From Trichodesmium sp050015995 (lineage in GTDB: Bacteria; Cyanobacteriota; Cyanobacteriia; Cyanobacteriales; Microcoleaceae), in the NCBI RefSeq assembly GCF_050015995.1, contig NZ_JBNHEP010000253.1:1-64000 (forward strand): 64,000 bases of DNA, read 5' to 3'. Shown one piece after another: positions 16,269 to 25,648 of the stretch. The notes beneath the pieces were generated by a model. The model did no database searches and had not been told where the DNA came from. It saw only the letters and a list, made by a program, of their open reading frames with translations. How positions within the stretch are numbered: position 1 is the stretch's first letter; each line of letters opens with the position of its first letter. The position numbers were made by a program, and so were the translations under genes.

Positions 16269-17240
16269 CTAGTGAGTCTTCACGGCGTATTTGCTGGATG
16301 TGGTTAAATATATGCCCAATAAAATGATAAAAAATCCCAGGAAATTTAGCAAATTTAAGGTTTCTGAGAAAATTATCCAAGCAAAAATGCTAGTAAGGAT
16401 AGGATTGAGCAGGAGGATGGTAGCAACTAATCCCGAAGATAAGCATTTAAGGCTATAACTAATCAAACCTTGAACCAGAATTATGGCCATACCCAAAATA
16501 ATTAAGGTTAGCCATCCTTGCCAAGAGTGGGGAAATAATTCGCCCCTTGCTACCAGCAGAATTGGCAGGCAAAGAAAAGTTCCTAGCACACATATCCACG
16601 TTATTATTGCTGTAATACTCAACTTGGTTTGCAGTTTTTCAGCAACCAGTAGATATCCAGCCCAGAAAAGAGCCGAAAGTAAAGCCAGCACATCTCCTTC
16701 TAGTTTGTCAAGGGCAATGGAGAAGTCATTAGCAACAAGGAGAATTGAACCACTAAGGGCGATCGCTACTCCGATCAGAAACAGGCGGTCGAATTTTTGA
16801 CCCAATAAACCCCATCCTAGTAAGGTCGTAAATAGTGGGGTGACACTGTGGAGTACTTCTGAGTTAGCAACGCTGGTTTGAGTCAGAGACCAAGCCCAAA
16901 ATAATTGGAAACCCACAAATATTATTGCCAAAATTAGTAGCAGCAGAAAACTATAGGAATCAGGAAACAGTTTAATAGGAGGTGAGTTTTGAAGCGTTTC
17001 TGTAGGGGTGGGGATCGATCGCCGTTTGACAATCAATACTCCATTCCATAATCCAAGAACTACGGTAGCGATCCAAAAACGATTAAATATAGTTGCATTA
17101 GGGGAGATAGAACTTTCACTAATTCGCAGTAATATAGGCATGAAAGCAACCATTAATAGAGTAGTTAATATGGCAACATAAGCCTTTTTAACTTCGGCTT
17201 GGGAATAGTTTGACTCCGGTAATTCCAATTGGTTTGTCAT
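16269..17240 (-). CDS. EamA/DMT-family transporter
   Basis: 323 residues with ten predicted helices in two EamA repeats. The family signatures are visible: FNRFWIATVVLGLW in the first repeat, TSVANSEVLHSVTPLFTTLLGW at the end of it, and LVATILLLNPILTSIFAWII in the second. These proteins are drug/metabolite exporters or amino-acid permeases. It lies next to a PLP decarboxylase gene in the same direction (220 bp apart), so export of an amine or amino-acid derivative is a reasonable guess, not a demonstrated one. Confidence 0.88.
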   Translation of the reverse strand: MTNQLELPESNYSQAEVKKAYVAILTTLLMVAFMPILLRISESSISPNATIFNRFWIATVVLGLWNGVLIVKRRSIPTPTETLQNSPPIKLFPDSYSFLLLLILAIIFVGFQLFWAWSLTQTSVANSEVLHSVTPLFTTLLGWGLLGQKFDRLFLIGVAIALSGSILLVANDFSIALDKLEGDVLALLSALFWAGYLLVAEKLQTKLSITAIITWICVLGTFLCLPILLVARGELFPHSWQGWLTLIILGMAIILVQGLISYSLKCLSSGLVATILLLNPILTSIFAWIIFSETLNLLNFLGFFIILLGIYLTTSSKYAVKTH

Positions 17241-17399
17241 TTAATTAATTGAGCTTAAAATTTCTAGTTTATGAGAATCATATCATGTCGGCTTGAATAC
17301 TTACAGGACTTACGCAATCCCAACCAAGAAACCGGGTTTATTGCTTGATTATTTTCTCTCAAACTACCAAGCTTGTTGATAAACCAGAAAAGAAGAGAA

Positions 17400-17462
17400 G
17401 AGGTAATAATTAATTATTAATTAATAATTATTAATTATTAATTATTAATTATTAATTATTTA
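17400..17462. repeat. AATTATTAATT array reaching into a stop codon
   Basis: Tandem TTATTAATTA repeats run up to position 17462 and supply the TAA of the decarboxylase gene (minus strand). Similar arrays occur at 19155-19260 and 36838-36862. Confidence 0.8.
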
Positions 17463-19001
17463 AGAACTGCTGTAATTTAGATTAAAAAACTCCTCACGTA
17501 CAATATCAAGAACTTCATCAATATCTGCACGAGTGGTGCGAAAATTGACCATACAAGCTCGTAAAGCATACTTGCCAGAGATAGTAGTGTTGGAGAGATA
17601 AGCTTTTCCATTACGCTGGACGGCATACAAGATTTGAGCATTCAATCGATTCACTTCAGCATTAAGTGTCTCACTCTCAGTTTCATCTGCCAAGGCAAAT
17701 TTAGCACCCAAAGAAGAAGGCACATAACGAAAACAGCAAATACTTAACTCGACTGGGGCTAGTAATTCAAAATCTTCTGCTGTATTGACGCATTCAGCAA
17801 AGTATTCTGCTAGAGCATTATTCTCGCAAATTGCAGCACGGATACGTTCGACCCCGTAGTAACGCAGTAGCATCCAGATTTTTAAAGCACGAAATCGTCG
17901 TGACAATTCTATGCTATAATCCCAAAACGTAAAAGATTCAGCCTCAGTTTCTTCGTGTAATTTCAAATACTCTCCAATCCCAAACGATAAAGAATCGCGA
18001 ATTTGATCAGAGTTGCGAAACAACAAGCAACCGCAATCAATGGGCGTAAAGAGCCATTTATGGGCATCTATAGCAACGGAATCAGCACGATCAATGCCTT
18101 CAAATAAGGAGCGTTTGCCGGGGTCTAATGCTGCTGGTGCTCCATAAGCACCATCAACATGAAACCACAAGTTATATTCTTCAGCAATACTAGCAATTTC
18201 TGCTAGGGGGTCTACAGTGCCAGTCGATGTCGATCCAGCATTAGCCACAACACAAAAAGGTCGTAATCCTTTACTGATATCCGTTTCGATGCCTTGGCGC
18301 AAGCTGGATATATCCAGTCGGAAGTTGGCATCCGATGAGACTGTGCGGACACAATTTCGCCCCAATCCCATGATATCTGCTGCCTTGGAAATTGAAAAGT
18401 GGGCGCGCTCCCCTGCATAAATTATCGTGGGTGTCAAGTTCCACAAGCCTATTTCTGAAACTCGATTGGGGGATTTAACTCGGTGGGCTATCACTAAGGC
18501 ATTCAAATTTGCCATGGAACCGCCACTGGTCAAAAAACCCTGGGAGTTCTCGCCATAACCGATGAGCGAACCCAACCAGGCAACAACAATTTTTTCTAAT
18601 TCCGTTGCTGCTGGAGCGCCGCGCCAAGAGTTAACATTCGGATTGAGGGATGAGGCTATTAAGTCAGCAAAAGCTCCTACCGGAGTGGAAACCGAACCAA
18701 TATAACCTAAAAAGCGTGGATGACCAGTGTGGCGAGTGGCCTCGAAAATAGAACGGCAATCTGCCATCAGTTGCTCTAGGGATTCCCCTTCTAGGGAAAG
18801 TTCTGAATTGAAGCGATCGGCAAACTCGGAGGCTGAAGTATATTGAAAAAGAGAATTTTTAGCAACCTGGGTAAAGTAGTCTGTTACTAGGGCAAGGGAT
18901 TGCCTCGCAAGTTCATTTAGTGCCTCTTCTGAGAGGTCTAGAGGTAAGGAAGGATCGCTGTGCTGCACTTTCGTGTTAGAGTTGTTCTGGGAATTTTTCA
19001 T
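17460..19001 (-). CDS. PLP-dependent group II decarboxylase (aromatic amino acid/tyrosine decarboxylase-like)
   Basis: 513 residues, usual length for the family. Signatures: GFLTSGGSMANLNALVIAHR (cofactor-binding start of the large domain), WFHVDGAYG with the Asp that pairs with the pyridine nitrogen, and SVAIDAHKWLFTPIDCGCLL where the Lys binds PLP. The N-terminal swap domain (HTGHPRFLGYIGSVSTPVGA) is complete. The reaction should be decarboxylation of an L-amino acid to an amine; tryptophan, tyrosine or DOPA cannot be told apart by eye. Sulfotransferase and O-methyltransferase genes lie downstream on the other strand, as in a small metabolite cluster. Confidence 0.9.
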   Translation of the reverse strand: MKNSQNNSNTKVQHSDPSLPLDLSEEALNELARQSLALVTDYFTQVAKNSLFQYTSASEFADRFNSELSLEGESLEQLMADCRSIFEATRHTGHPRFLGYIGSVSTPVGAFADLIASSLNPNVNSWRGAPAATELEKIVVAWLGSLIGYGENSQGFLTSGGSMANLNALVIAHRVKSPNRVSEIGLWNLTPTIIYAGERAHFSISKAADIMGLGRNCVRTVSSDANFRLDISSLRQGIETDISKGLRPFCVVANAGSTSTGTVDPLAEIASIAEEYNLWFHVDGAYGAPAALDPGKRSLFEGIDRADSVAIDAHKWLFTPIDCGCLLFRNSDQIRDSLSFGIGEYLKLHEETEAESFTFWDYSIELSRRFRALKIWMLLRYYGVERIRAAICENNALAEYFAECVNTAEDFELLAPVELSICCFRYVPSSLGAKFALADETESETLNAEVNRLNAQILYAVQRNGKAYLSNTTISGKYALRACMVNFRTTRADIDEVLDIVREEFFNLNYSSS

Positions 19002-19559
19002 CTACATCTATCTAAATTATTACTAATAATAACGTATTACAAAGATTATAATCTTGGTTGGTTGATTGAGCACTTAAAAAAAATAGTGGAATTATGAAAA
19101 TACTATACTTTGTTTTTTTGATCTGAGAGCCTGTTTGTAAGGTTTTTTCAGCAATTAATAATTATTAATTATTACTCGTGGCCACATTGATAATTAATCA
19201 GAGAGTTTCTGAGTAGATGTACGCTTTTTAATTATTAATTATTAATTATTCATTATTCATTACAAAGAGGGTCGGCTTCAAAGCGTGAATTGTTGAATGA
19301 ATAATTAATTGACTATCAACTCTTAATTATTGAAGTAGCAGTCAGCACTCAGCTATCAGCTATCAGCTTTTCATGGTGTATAATGGGGGTTTGAATCCCC
19401 CAAAAAAGCGCACCACTAATTTTTCCAACTCTTGTGGGAAACTTAAACCCTCAGGTCTGAGCGCTGATAGCTAAATGCTGAAAGCTAATAGCTAGTTAAT
19501 TATTAATTATTCGGTAAACTATCGTGCATCTAGATTCTAGATTCCCTTTTGCCTGTTGC

Positions 19560-19745
19560 CTTTGACAACAATTTGGATATATGATGTAAATGCTGAACAC
19601 CTTGGTGGTGTACAAGTAGTGATTTTTGCAGTTGGACTCCTGAAAGTGAAAGGACAAATTCTGCGAAATGTCGATGCGGTAGTATTTTGTACCGGCTACA
19701 AAAACGAAGTTGCCGGTGAGTCCATTCGATTATTTTGTCAGATCT
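19560..19745 (+). pseudogene. possible C-terminal relic of a flavin-containing monooxygenase
   Basis: The frame reads VKGQILRNVDAVVFCTGYKN, resembling the D-x-V-x-F-A-T-G-Y-x motif of flavin monooxygenases and related oxidoreductases. The rest of the protein is not present and the reading frame ends in family-C repeat sequence. Short match, so tentative. Confidence 0.35.
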
Positions 19746-19751
19746 AGTCCA

Positions 19752-19882
19752 ATATCATGTCCGGATAATCAGCGATCAAAAAGTTTTTGTTTGTGGTGGG
19801 GCTTGAAGCCCATTAAATATCTATCTTAGGGCTAAAGCTCTACTACGAGCTTTAATTATAACTATTCAACCGGACATGATAC
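19752..19882. repeat. family-C element, copy 2
   Basis: TATCATGTCCGGATAA at the left and CAACCGGACATGATAC at the right form inverted ends; the inside has AAATATCTATCTTAGGGCTA, also seen near 1933. Single ends of the same type (TATCATGTCGGCTTGAATAC and ATATCATGTACGGTTGAATA) occur at 17280 and 23102. Confidence 0.7.
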
Positions 19883-20034
19883 AAAAGGTAGTGCAATTTA
19901 TGGGTTTAAGGTTGTAGTTAAGGAATTGGTGAATATGTTGTATTTTGCCAAAAATTTGACAATGAAAAGGATATAATTTAATCTTCACTTTATTTGGATT
20001 TTCCCAACCTGGTTAAAAATATTCGTACTCAAAA

Positions 20035-20931
20035 ATGAAAAATTATCAACAGATACCAAGTTTAGAGAGTCAAGACAAAATAGTTGTTCAAGACTATTTA
20101 CGCGATTCAACAATTTGGGATTGCATTACCCCTAGAGTCAGCGATATTGTGATTGCGTCTTGTTACAAATCAGGGACAACTTTGACCCAACAGATTATTA
20201 ATCTTTTGGTACATGGTCACGATGAATTCGATAGCCTTCATAATTTAAGTCCTTGGGTAGAACATCAGCATGACCCTTTAGATCAAAAGATTGAGCAAAT
20301 AGACAAGTTACCCAGTCGCAGATTTTTAAAGACCCACCTATCTTTTAAAGCATTACCCTATTATCCAGATTGGAAATACATTTGTTTGGTTAGAGACGGT
20401 AGAGATGTTGCCATGTCTTTGTTTAATCACCTTCATGCTCTGACTCAAGAAGCACGACTGACCTCTCCGGTTCAATTCTATAATCTCTCATCTAATTTTG
20501 TAGAATTTTGGGAGGAATGGTTACAAACTGGAAAGCCTTATTGGGATTGGTTTGAATTTATCAAAAATTGGTGGGAATTTCGTCATTTTCCTAATATATT
20601 GCTAGTTCATTATAGAGATTTGATTCACGATAAGCCAGCTCAAATTGAAAAAATTGCTGACTTTCTCAAGATTAACCTTGACAGACCCCTAAAGGATACA
20701 ATATTCTATAAGTCTTCCTTAGAATACATGAAACAAAATTACGAAAAATTCAAGCATCCAGACTTTGAAAAACACGGATTTATTAACAAAGGAATTAATG
20801 GGCGCTGGCAAACTTTATTAAGCCAAAAGCAGATCAAAGAGTATGAAGATATTTTGGAGCAGAAGTTAGGTTATGCTTGCGCTTTGTGGGTAAAAAATGG
20901 CGGGAATTTTCTAGCAATGTCAACTATTTAG
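20035..20931 (+). CDS. sulfotransferase (PAPS-dependent)
   Basis: 298 residues. The 5'-phosphosulfate loop is IVIASCYKSGTTLTQQIINL (family YPKSGTT), the 3'-phosphate site is YICLVRDGRDVAMSLFNHL, and the C-terminal FINKGINGRWQTLLSQKQIK matches the RKGxxGDWK region of cytosolic-type sulfotransferases. The catalytic His candidate is in FLKTHLSF (LKTHL). It should move sulfate from PAPS to a hydroxyl or amine of a small molecule. It stands alone with its own upstream region; an O-methyltransferase gene follows about 575 bp later in the same direction. Confidence 0.9.
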   Translation: MKNYQQIPSLESQDKIVVQDYLRDSTIWDCITPRVSDIVIASCYKSGTTLTQQIINLLVHGHDEFDSLHNLSPWVEHQHDPLDQKIEQIDKLPSRRFLKTHLSFKALPYYPDWKYICLVRDGRDVAMSLFNHLHALTQEARLTSPVQFYNLSSNFVEFWEEWLQTGKPYWDWFEFIKNWWEFRHFPNILLVHYRDLIHDKPAQIEKIADFLKINLDRPLKDTIFYKSSLEYMKQNYEKFKHPDFEKHGFINKGINGRWQTLLSQKQIKEYEDILEQKLGYACALWVKNGGNFLAMSTI

Positions 20932-21175
20932 CTATTTGAATATGCCAGAGTTGAAATAAATTTTTCAACCAGCTAAAGGCTAGTTTATTTTGTAGAAGTT
21001 TATGATATTTCTATCTTTATTCTAATAGCAATAATCCAGATTACTAGGCTTTTCCAGACGTATTCTCTAGTTTTTCCAGTCAAATAGACTTAGATGGTTA
21101 AACTTAGAGAATCTACTTAGTAGAGAAATGAGGTCATCAAGCATTATTATATGATAGTTATCTCAAGTAAAATTT

Positions 21176-21303
21176 GTCAAACGAAACTCCTGAAATATTA
21201 CGTCTTGAATATAAAGCTCAGTGGTACGGTTCTAAATTAGTAGTAGTTGATAGGTTTTTTCCACCATCAAAAACTTGCTCTAACTGTGGTTTATGCATAA
21301 GGA
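21176..21303 (+). pseudogene. tnpB zinc-ribbon relic
   Basis: Plus-strand frame reads LSNETPEILRLEYKAQWYGS then KLVVVDRFFPPSKTCSNCGL, the segment around the third helix and first zinc knuckle of IS605-type TnpB. Family-A element copy 4 begins directly after it (TATAGC at 21304) and nothing of tnpB continues beyond. Confidence 0.75.
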
Positions 21304-21401
21304 TATAGCAGTCGAAACAAAAGTTAGAACATCGATCAATGTTCAAACTCAGTCAGGGATTACTTCTAACTTCTGACTTCTAACTTGCGCGTAGCGCTAT
21401 A
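21304..21401. repeat. family-A element, copy 4
   Basis: TATAGCAGTCGAAACAAAAG at the left and TTGCGCGTAGCGCTATA at the right, with CAGTCAGGGATTACTTCTAA inside. Good match to copies 3 and 6. Confidence 0.75.
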
Positions 21402-21505
21402 TGCCATTAGATATGAGAATGTTTAACGGCTCTAAATGCGATATATACATATTTGTCAAATTATGTTACCTTTTGTGTCAGTTTTATAAAATAGGAATGA
21501 GAATT

Positions 21506-22537
21506 ATGAACTCAGAAAACACTGCATATATGTTTAGCGAACACTCTGATAGAGAAGCAATGTTGCAAATGATTGATGGCTTTAGAATAACACAAGCTAT
21601 CTATGTTGCTGCTAAATTAGGAATTGCAGATTTACTGAAAGATGGTCAGAAACATTGCGATGAACTAGGAGCTAAAACAAATATCAAAAGCGATAGTATG
21701 TATCGTCTATTACGCGCTTTGTCAAGCTTGGGAATTTTTTCTGAAACTGATGATAGATGTTTTCAGTTAACCTCAAGGGGGGTTTATTTGCAAAGTCATG
21801 TGCCTCATTCCCTGCACACGATGGCTTTAACCAAAGGAGAGTTGATGTATCCCATCTGGAATAATTTACTTCAGAGCATAAAAGCAGGTGAAACTGGCAG
21901 TGAATACTTATACGGCATGGATTTTTATCAATACTGTCAAGAAAAATCTGGCGTACCCAAACTCTTTGATGAGTGGATGACAACTGAAACTGAAATAGAA
22001 AAAGAGGCTATTGTTGAAGCTTACGACTTTTCTTCAATTAAGACTATTGTTGATGTCGGAGGTGGCGAAGGAAGGTTACTTGCTGCAATTCTCCAAAAGA
22101 ATCCAAATCTCAAAGGAATCTTGTTAGAGATGCCTCACCTTATCAAAGCAGCGAGTAATTTGCTTGAACAAAGTGGTGTCACAGAAAGATGTGAGTTGAA
22201 AGATACAGATATTCTCAAGTCTATTCCGACGCGAGGAGATATTTTGATAATGAAACATATTGTTGAAAATTGGCAGGATGACCTAGCAACGGTTGTTCTT
22301 CAAAATTGTTACCAAGCCATGAACGAAGGAGATATTTTGTTGGTTTGTGAATCTGTGATTCATTCGGGTAACGAGCCTTCTATAACTAAACTTAGAGATT
22401 TGGCAGGGTTTGTTATTACGTCAGGAAAAGAACGAACAGCACAAGAATACAGACAATTACTAGAAAAAACTGGATTTAGAATGGATAGCATTATTCCTAC
22501 TCGGGGAAATATCGACATAATTAAGGCAATTAAATAA
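21506..22537 (+). CDS. SAM-dependent O-methyltransferase, plant-type family 2
   Basis: 343 residues from the ATG at 21506, which has AGGA nine bases upstream; the frame is open back to 21401 but that part is repeat-derived. Residues 20-100 form the dimerisation winged helix (MIDGFRITQAIYVAAKLGIA, SMYRLLRALSSLGIF). The catalytic domain shows IKTIVDVGGGEGRLLAAIL (SAM motif I), KGILLEMPHLI, and MKHIVENWQDD where His is the expected general base. Related enzymes methylate phenolic or other hydroxyls in secondary metabolites. The neighbourhood of sulfotransferase and decarboxylase fits a tailoring role, which is inference. Confidence 0.88.
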   Translation: MNSENTAYMFSEHSDREAMLQMIDGFRITQAIYVAAKLGIADLLKDGQKHCDELGAKTNIKSDSMYRLLRALSSLGIFSETDDRCFQLTSRGVYLQSHVPHSLHTMALTKGELMYPIWNNLLQSIKAGETGSEYLYGMDFYQYCQEKSGVPKLFDEWMTTETEIEKEAIVEAYDFSSIKTIVDVGGGEGRLLAAILQKNPNLKGILLEMPHLIKAASNLLEQSGVTERCELKDTDILKSIPTRGDILIMKHIVENWQDDLATVVLQNCYQAMNEGDILLVCESVIHSGNEPSITKLRDLAGFVITSGKERTAQEYRQLLEKTGFRMDSIIPTRGNIDIIKAIK

Positions 22538-23526
22538 TAAACTAAGCTAGTGGTCTCTCAAGTTTGAATTGATGGGTAAATTCGCCGAAGCTTGATAGGA
22601 GTATCTTCTGTTGTAAATTGCCAATCAATCCAACCCACATTCGGCACTTCATTTGGTTGTTTCTTTTGCTCAGAGTTGGGGGTTTCTACTTGGGTTTCTC
22701 AACTTTGTTAGAACAACCAATGATTGTTAAGCTAGAAAGGCTAACGAGTAGGAAAAATTGATAAATTTTTTTGTGGTACATCTTGTTAGTTCTTTGGTAA
22801 ATTTTCCTTTTGAATTTCAAAAGTTTCAGGTAACTGGGTGCCCAGTATTATAGTTCTTGAGATTATCAATATACCACGGCGTTGCCATTTCTGAAAATAC
22901 CTCTATACGGCATTGTTTTCGTACCTACCTACTTAGGGCTTGCTGAAAAAATTGGTTGCTGAGGTGAGTACAGGGGGACGCGGAGACGTGGAGACACGGA
23001 GATGGGGAGAACAAGCAAAGGTTTCGGTCATTTTATATGAAGACATTTTCTGAAATTTTAGCAGAAAATCTCAGTATTTTGAGGCAAATAAGAGCGAATA
23101 ATATCATGTACGGTTGAATACTTACAATGCATGAGGAGGTAAGGCAGAAGGCATCTCCCCTAACCCCCTTTGAAAGGCTAGGGCTGTTTCAAAGTATCGT
23201 GAGTTAACAATTTAAGGAGAACAAGAGATGAGAGGGTCAGAAAATAGAGAAATTAGCCAAAATTTGCCGATTTTTCAGCCCGAATTGTGTTATTAAATCT
23301 GCTTCAATTCCCTCAAAGCCACAACAATTGGTTAATTAACTTTTAATAATAATTGATAAATATTGGGGAAAATCTTGGTCTATACAAATACTTGACAGGA
23401 GATGTCTCTTTGACGAATTCAATAATTTATGAACTAAAAATGGTATCGAAGTTATTTATTCTGACTCCTCAAAAAAAACCTAGATATTTGTAGTAAACAT
23501 TTATCAAACTGGTATTAATCATACAT
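22538..23526. other. 1-kb gap with mobile-element scraps
   Basis: On the minus strand 22660-22558 reads VGWIDWQFTTEDTPIKLRRI then YPSIQT and a stop, which resembles the C-terminus of a cyanobacterial transposase (tentative). Also present: GGACGCGGAGACGTGGAGAC-type repeats (22977-23005), a family-C end at 23102, and a family-B half element (TAGTAAACATTTATCAAACT GGTATTA) at 23491-23518. No gene. Confidence 0.5.
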
Positions 23527-25593
23527 TTAATCCAAAATTGGTAAAGTTATAAAAAAAGTGCTGCCTTTTCCCAAAGTACTTTCTGCCCAAATTTGGCCTT
23601 CATGTTGTTGTACAATACTACGACAAATAGCTAAACCCAAACCAGTGCCTCCCTTTTGGCGAGAGTCAGAAGCATCAACCTGTTGAAAGCGACCAAAAAT
23701 ACTTTCTATCTTGTCAGCAGGAATACCTCGTCCTCGATCTTTGACTGCAATCAAAACTTGATAACCAGAATTAATTCTATAAGCTGGTGCTACAGCACAA
23801 TCACTGTGAATCCCGGAAGTCAAGTTATTCGAGTTATCAACTTGATTTTGATTGATTCGTTGTTTGCTGGCAGTTAAGCATACTGTTTTTCCTCTAGAGG
23901 AATATTTGATAGCATTACTCAATAGGTTAGTCAAAGTTTGAATTAATTTGTCGGCGCATCCCCACAAGTTAGTATCTATTGGTGTTACTGATAAACTAAC
24001 TCCTGTTTTCTCTGCGATAGGTTGCATTTCATTTGCCGCTTGCATCATTAACTCAGAAACATTGCAAGTTTGTTTTACCATTGTGACTTGATTAGAATGA
24101 AGACGCTCTAAGTCTAAAATGTCGTTGACTAACCTTACCAAACGATCGGTGTTAGCAACAGCAATATCTAGCATTCTTCCACCTCTTTCTGGTGCTTGAT
24201 TTAGTAATCCACTTTTCAGTAAACCTAAAGCACCGTGAATGGAAGCTAGAGGAGTGCGTAATTCATGACTAACTACAGAAATAAATTCATCTTTCATTTG
24301 TTCGACAGCAAGTCGTTCTGTAATATCTTTAAATGTCACAACCGCACCGATAATTTTTCCCTGTTCTACAATAGGTGTACTAACATATTCTACAGGAAAA
24401 AATGAGCCATCTCGTCGCCCAAAAAAATCATCAGTAACTTGACAAACTATTCCTTTTTCTAAGGTTGTTTGAACAGGACAAACTCGAGTATTTTTTAGTG
24501 TCGAACTTATGTCACTTTTGTTGTTAGTTTTACCTCCATAAATTATGAAACTCCAGTCATTATTTACCAGTTCTTTAATCGCATAACCAGTCATTTTTGC
24601 TGCAGCAGGATTAACAAAAGAAATTTTACAAAACATATCTATCACACAAATTCCTTCTCCCGCTGAATCTAAAATTAATTGATGTTGGTGACGGAGTTGT
24701 TCCAAAGATTGTTCTACTTGTTTGCGATCGCTAATATCACGGGCAATAGTTGATACTCCTATGACATTATCTTGAGCGTCTTTAATTGGAGATATTGTTA
24801 AAGCTACATCTATGTGTTTACCATCTTTTCTGAGATGTACAGTTTCATAATTATCTATACCGATACCCGCAGTAATATTTGTTAAAATTTGAGGGATTTC
24901 ATTGGGTCTTTCTGGTACAGCTAACATTGAAATAGAACGACCTTTTACTTCAGAAATAGAGTAACCATAAATTTTTTCTGCTCCTGAGTTCCAACTATGG
25001 ATAATTCCTACTAAAGTATTACCAATTATTGCATCATTAGAGGATTCTACTATAGAAGCTAATCTCTTCATGGCTTTTTCTGTTTGCTTTTGTTGTGTAA
25101 TGTCACGCCCTAAAACGACAATTCCATTCCGTTTTCCATCTTCATAAAATAAGGGCACTTTAATTACATCATAAACTTTTACACTACCATCTTTTTTCTG
25201 AATTAACTCTTCACTCCTCGACAAACTTCTTTTGTTCCATGCTTCTCGATCGCTACATTGGCAATTTAAAAGAGCTTCTTGATAAAAAGGACTGTTTTCT
25301 GCTAATTCAGTATCTGACTTACCATGATAATCTAGTTTTTCTATCTCAAATAATTCTAGCATTGACTTATTAGCTTCTAGCCATTTTCCTGTACCATCTT
25401 TAAAACAAACAATATCTGGCATCGCATTAATTAAAGTGCGAAGCTTTAGAGAAGTTTCTTGGTATGTTTTAACCAGTTCTTGTAAAGCTTTTTCTGCTCG
25501 TTTACGTTCCCCTATTTCCATTTTTAATTGAGCATTATTAGCTTTGAGAGATGCTATTAAATCTGTTTTATTTTTAGTGGTATCTTTAATCAT
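23527..25593 (-). CDS. PAS-domain sensor histidine kinase
   Basis: 688 residues, no membrane segment, so cytoplasmic. A short coiled coil (1-50) leads to three PAS-PAC units (about 50-170, 175-290, 295-430), each with a typical DITQQK/DISDRK/DITERL end. HisKA starts near 432 with FISVVSHELRTPLASIHGAL, where His is the phosphorylation site. The ATPase has the N-box LIQTLTNLLSNAIKYS, G1 KDRGRGIP, F-box FGRFQQVD and G2 GGTGLGLAI. It lies 55 bp downstream of a multi-domain regulator gene in the same operon and should be its partner. The signal sensed is unknown. Confidence 0.92.
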   Translation of the reverse strand: MIKDTTKNKTDLIASLKANNAQLKMEIGERKRAEKALQELVKTYQETSLKLRTLINAMPDIVCFKDGTGKWLEANKSMLELFEIEKLDYHGKSDTELAENSPFYQEALLNCQCSDREAWNKRSLSRSEELIQKKDGSVKVYDVIKVPLFYEDGKRNGIVVLGRDITQQKQTEKAMKRLASIVESSNDAIIGNTLVGIIHSWNSGAEKIYGYSISEVKGRSISMLAVPERPNEIPQILTNITAGIGIDNYETVHLRKDGKHIDVALTISPIKDAQDNVIGVSTIARDISDRKQVEQSLEQLRHQHQLILDSAGEGICVIDMFCKISFVNPAAAKMTGYAIKELVNNDWSFIIYGGKTNNKSDISSTLKNTRVCPVQTTLEKGIVCQVTDDFFGRRDGSFFPVEYVSTPIVEQGKIIGAVVTFKDITERLAVEQMKDEFISVVSHELRTPLASIHGALGLLKSGLLNQAPERGGRMLDIAVANTDRLVRLVNDILDLERLHSNQVTMVKQTCNVSELMMQAANEMQPIAEKTGVSLSVTPIDTNLWGCADKLIQTLTNLLSNAIKYSSRGKTVCLTASKQRINQNQVDNSNNLTSGIHSDCAVAPAYRINSGYQVLIAVKDRGRGIPADKIESIFGRFQQVDASDSRQKGGTGLGLAICRSIVQQHEGQIWAESTLGKGSTFFITLPILD

Positions 25594-25648
25594 TTTTATT
25601 CACCATTATTAACTTTAACAAAATATTTATTTCATATTTATTAATTTA

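Larger units (their letters stand above)
19002..20034. other. 1-kb gap with repeats and a flavoprotein relic
   Basis: Holds AATTATTAATT arrays (19155-19175, 19228-19260), an element with CAGCTATCAGCTATCAGC and GCGCTGATAGCTAAATGCTG inverted pieces (about 19337-19497), a monooxygenase-like relic and a family-C element. No intact gene. Confidence 0.7.
20932..21505. other. gap with a tnpB relic cut by a family-A element
   Basis: About 240 bp of plain AT-rich sequence, then the tnpB relic at 21176-21303 and a family-A element at 21304-21401. The upstream-most ATG of the methyltransferase frame (21401) lies at the end of this element and is unlikely to be the true start. Confidence 0.7.
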
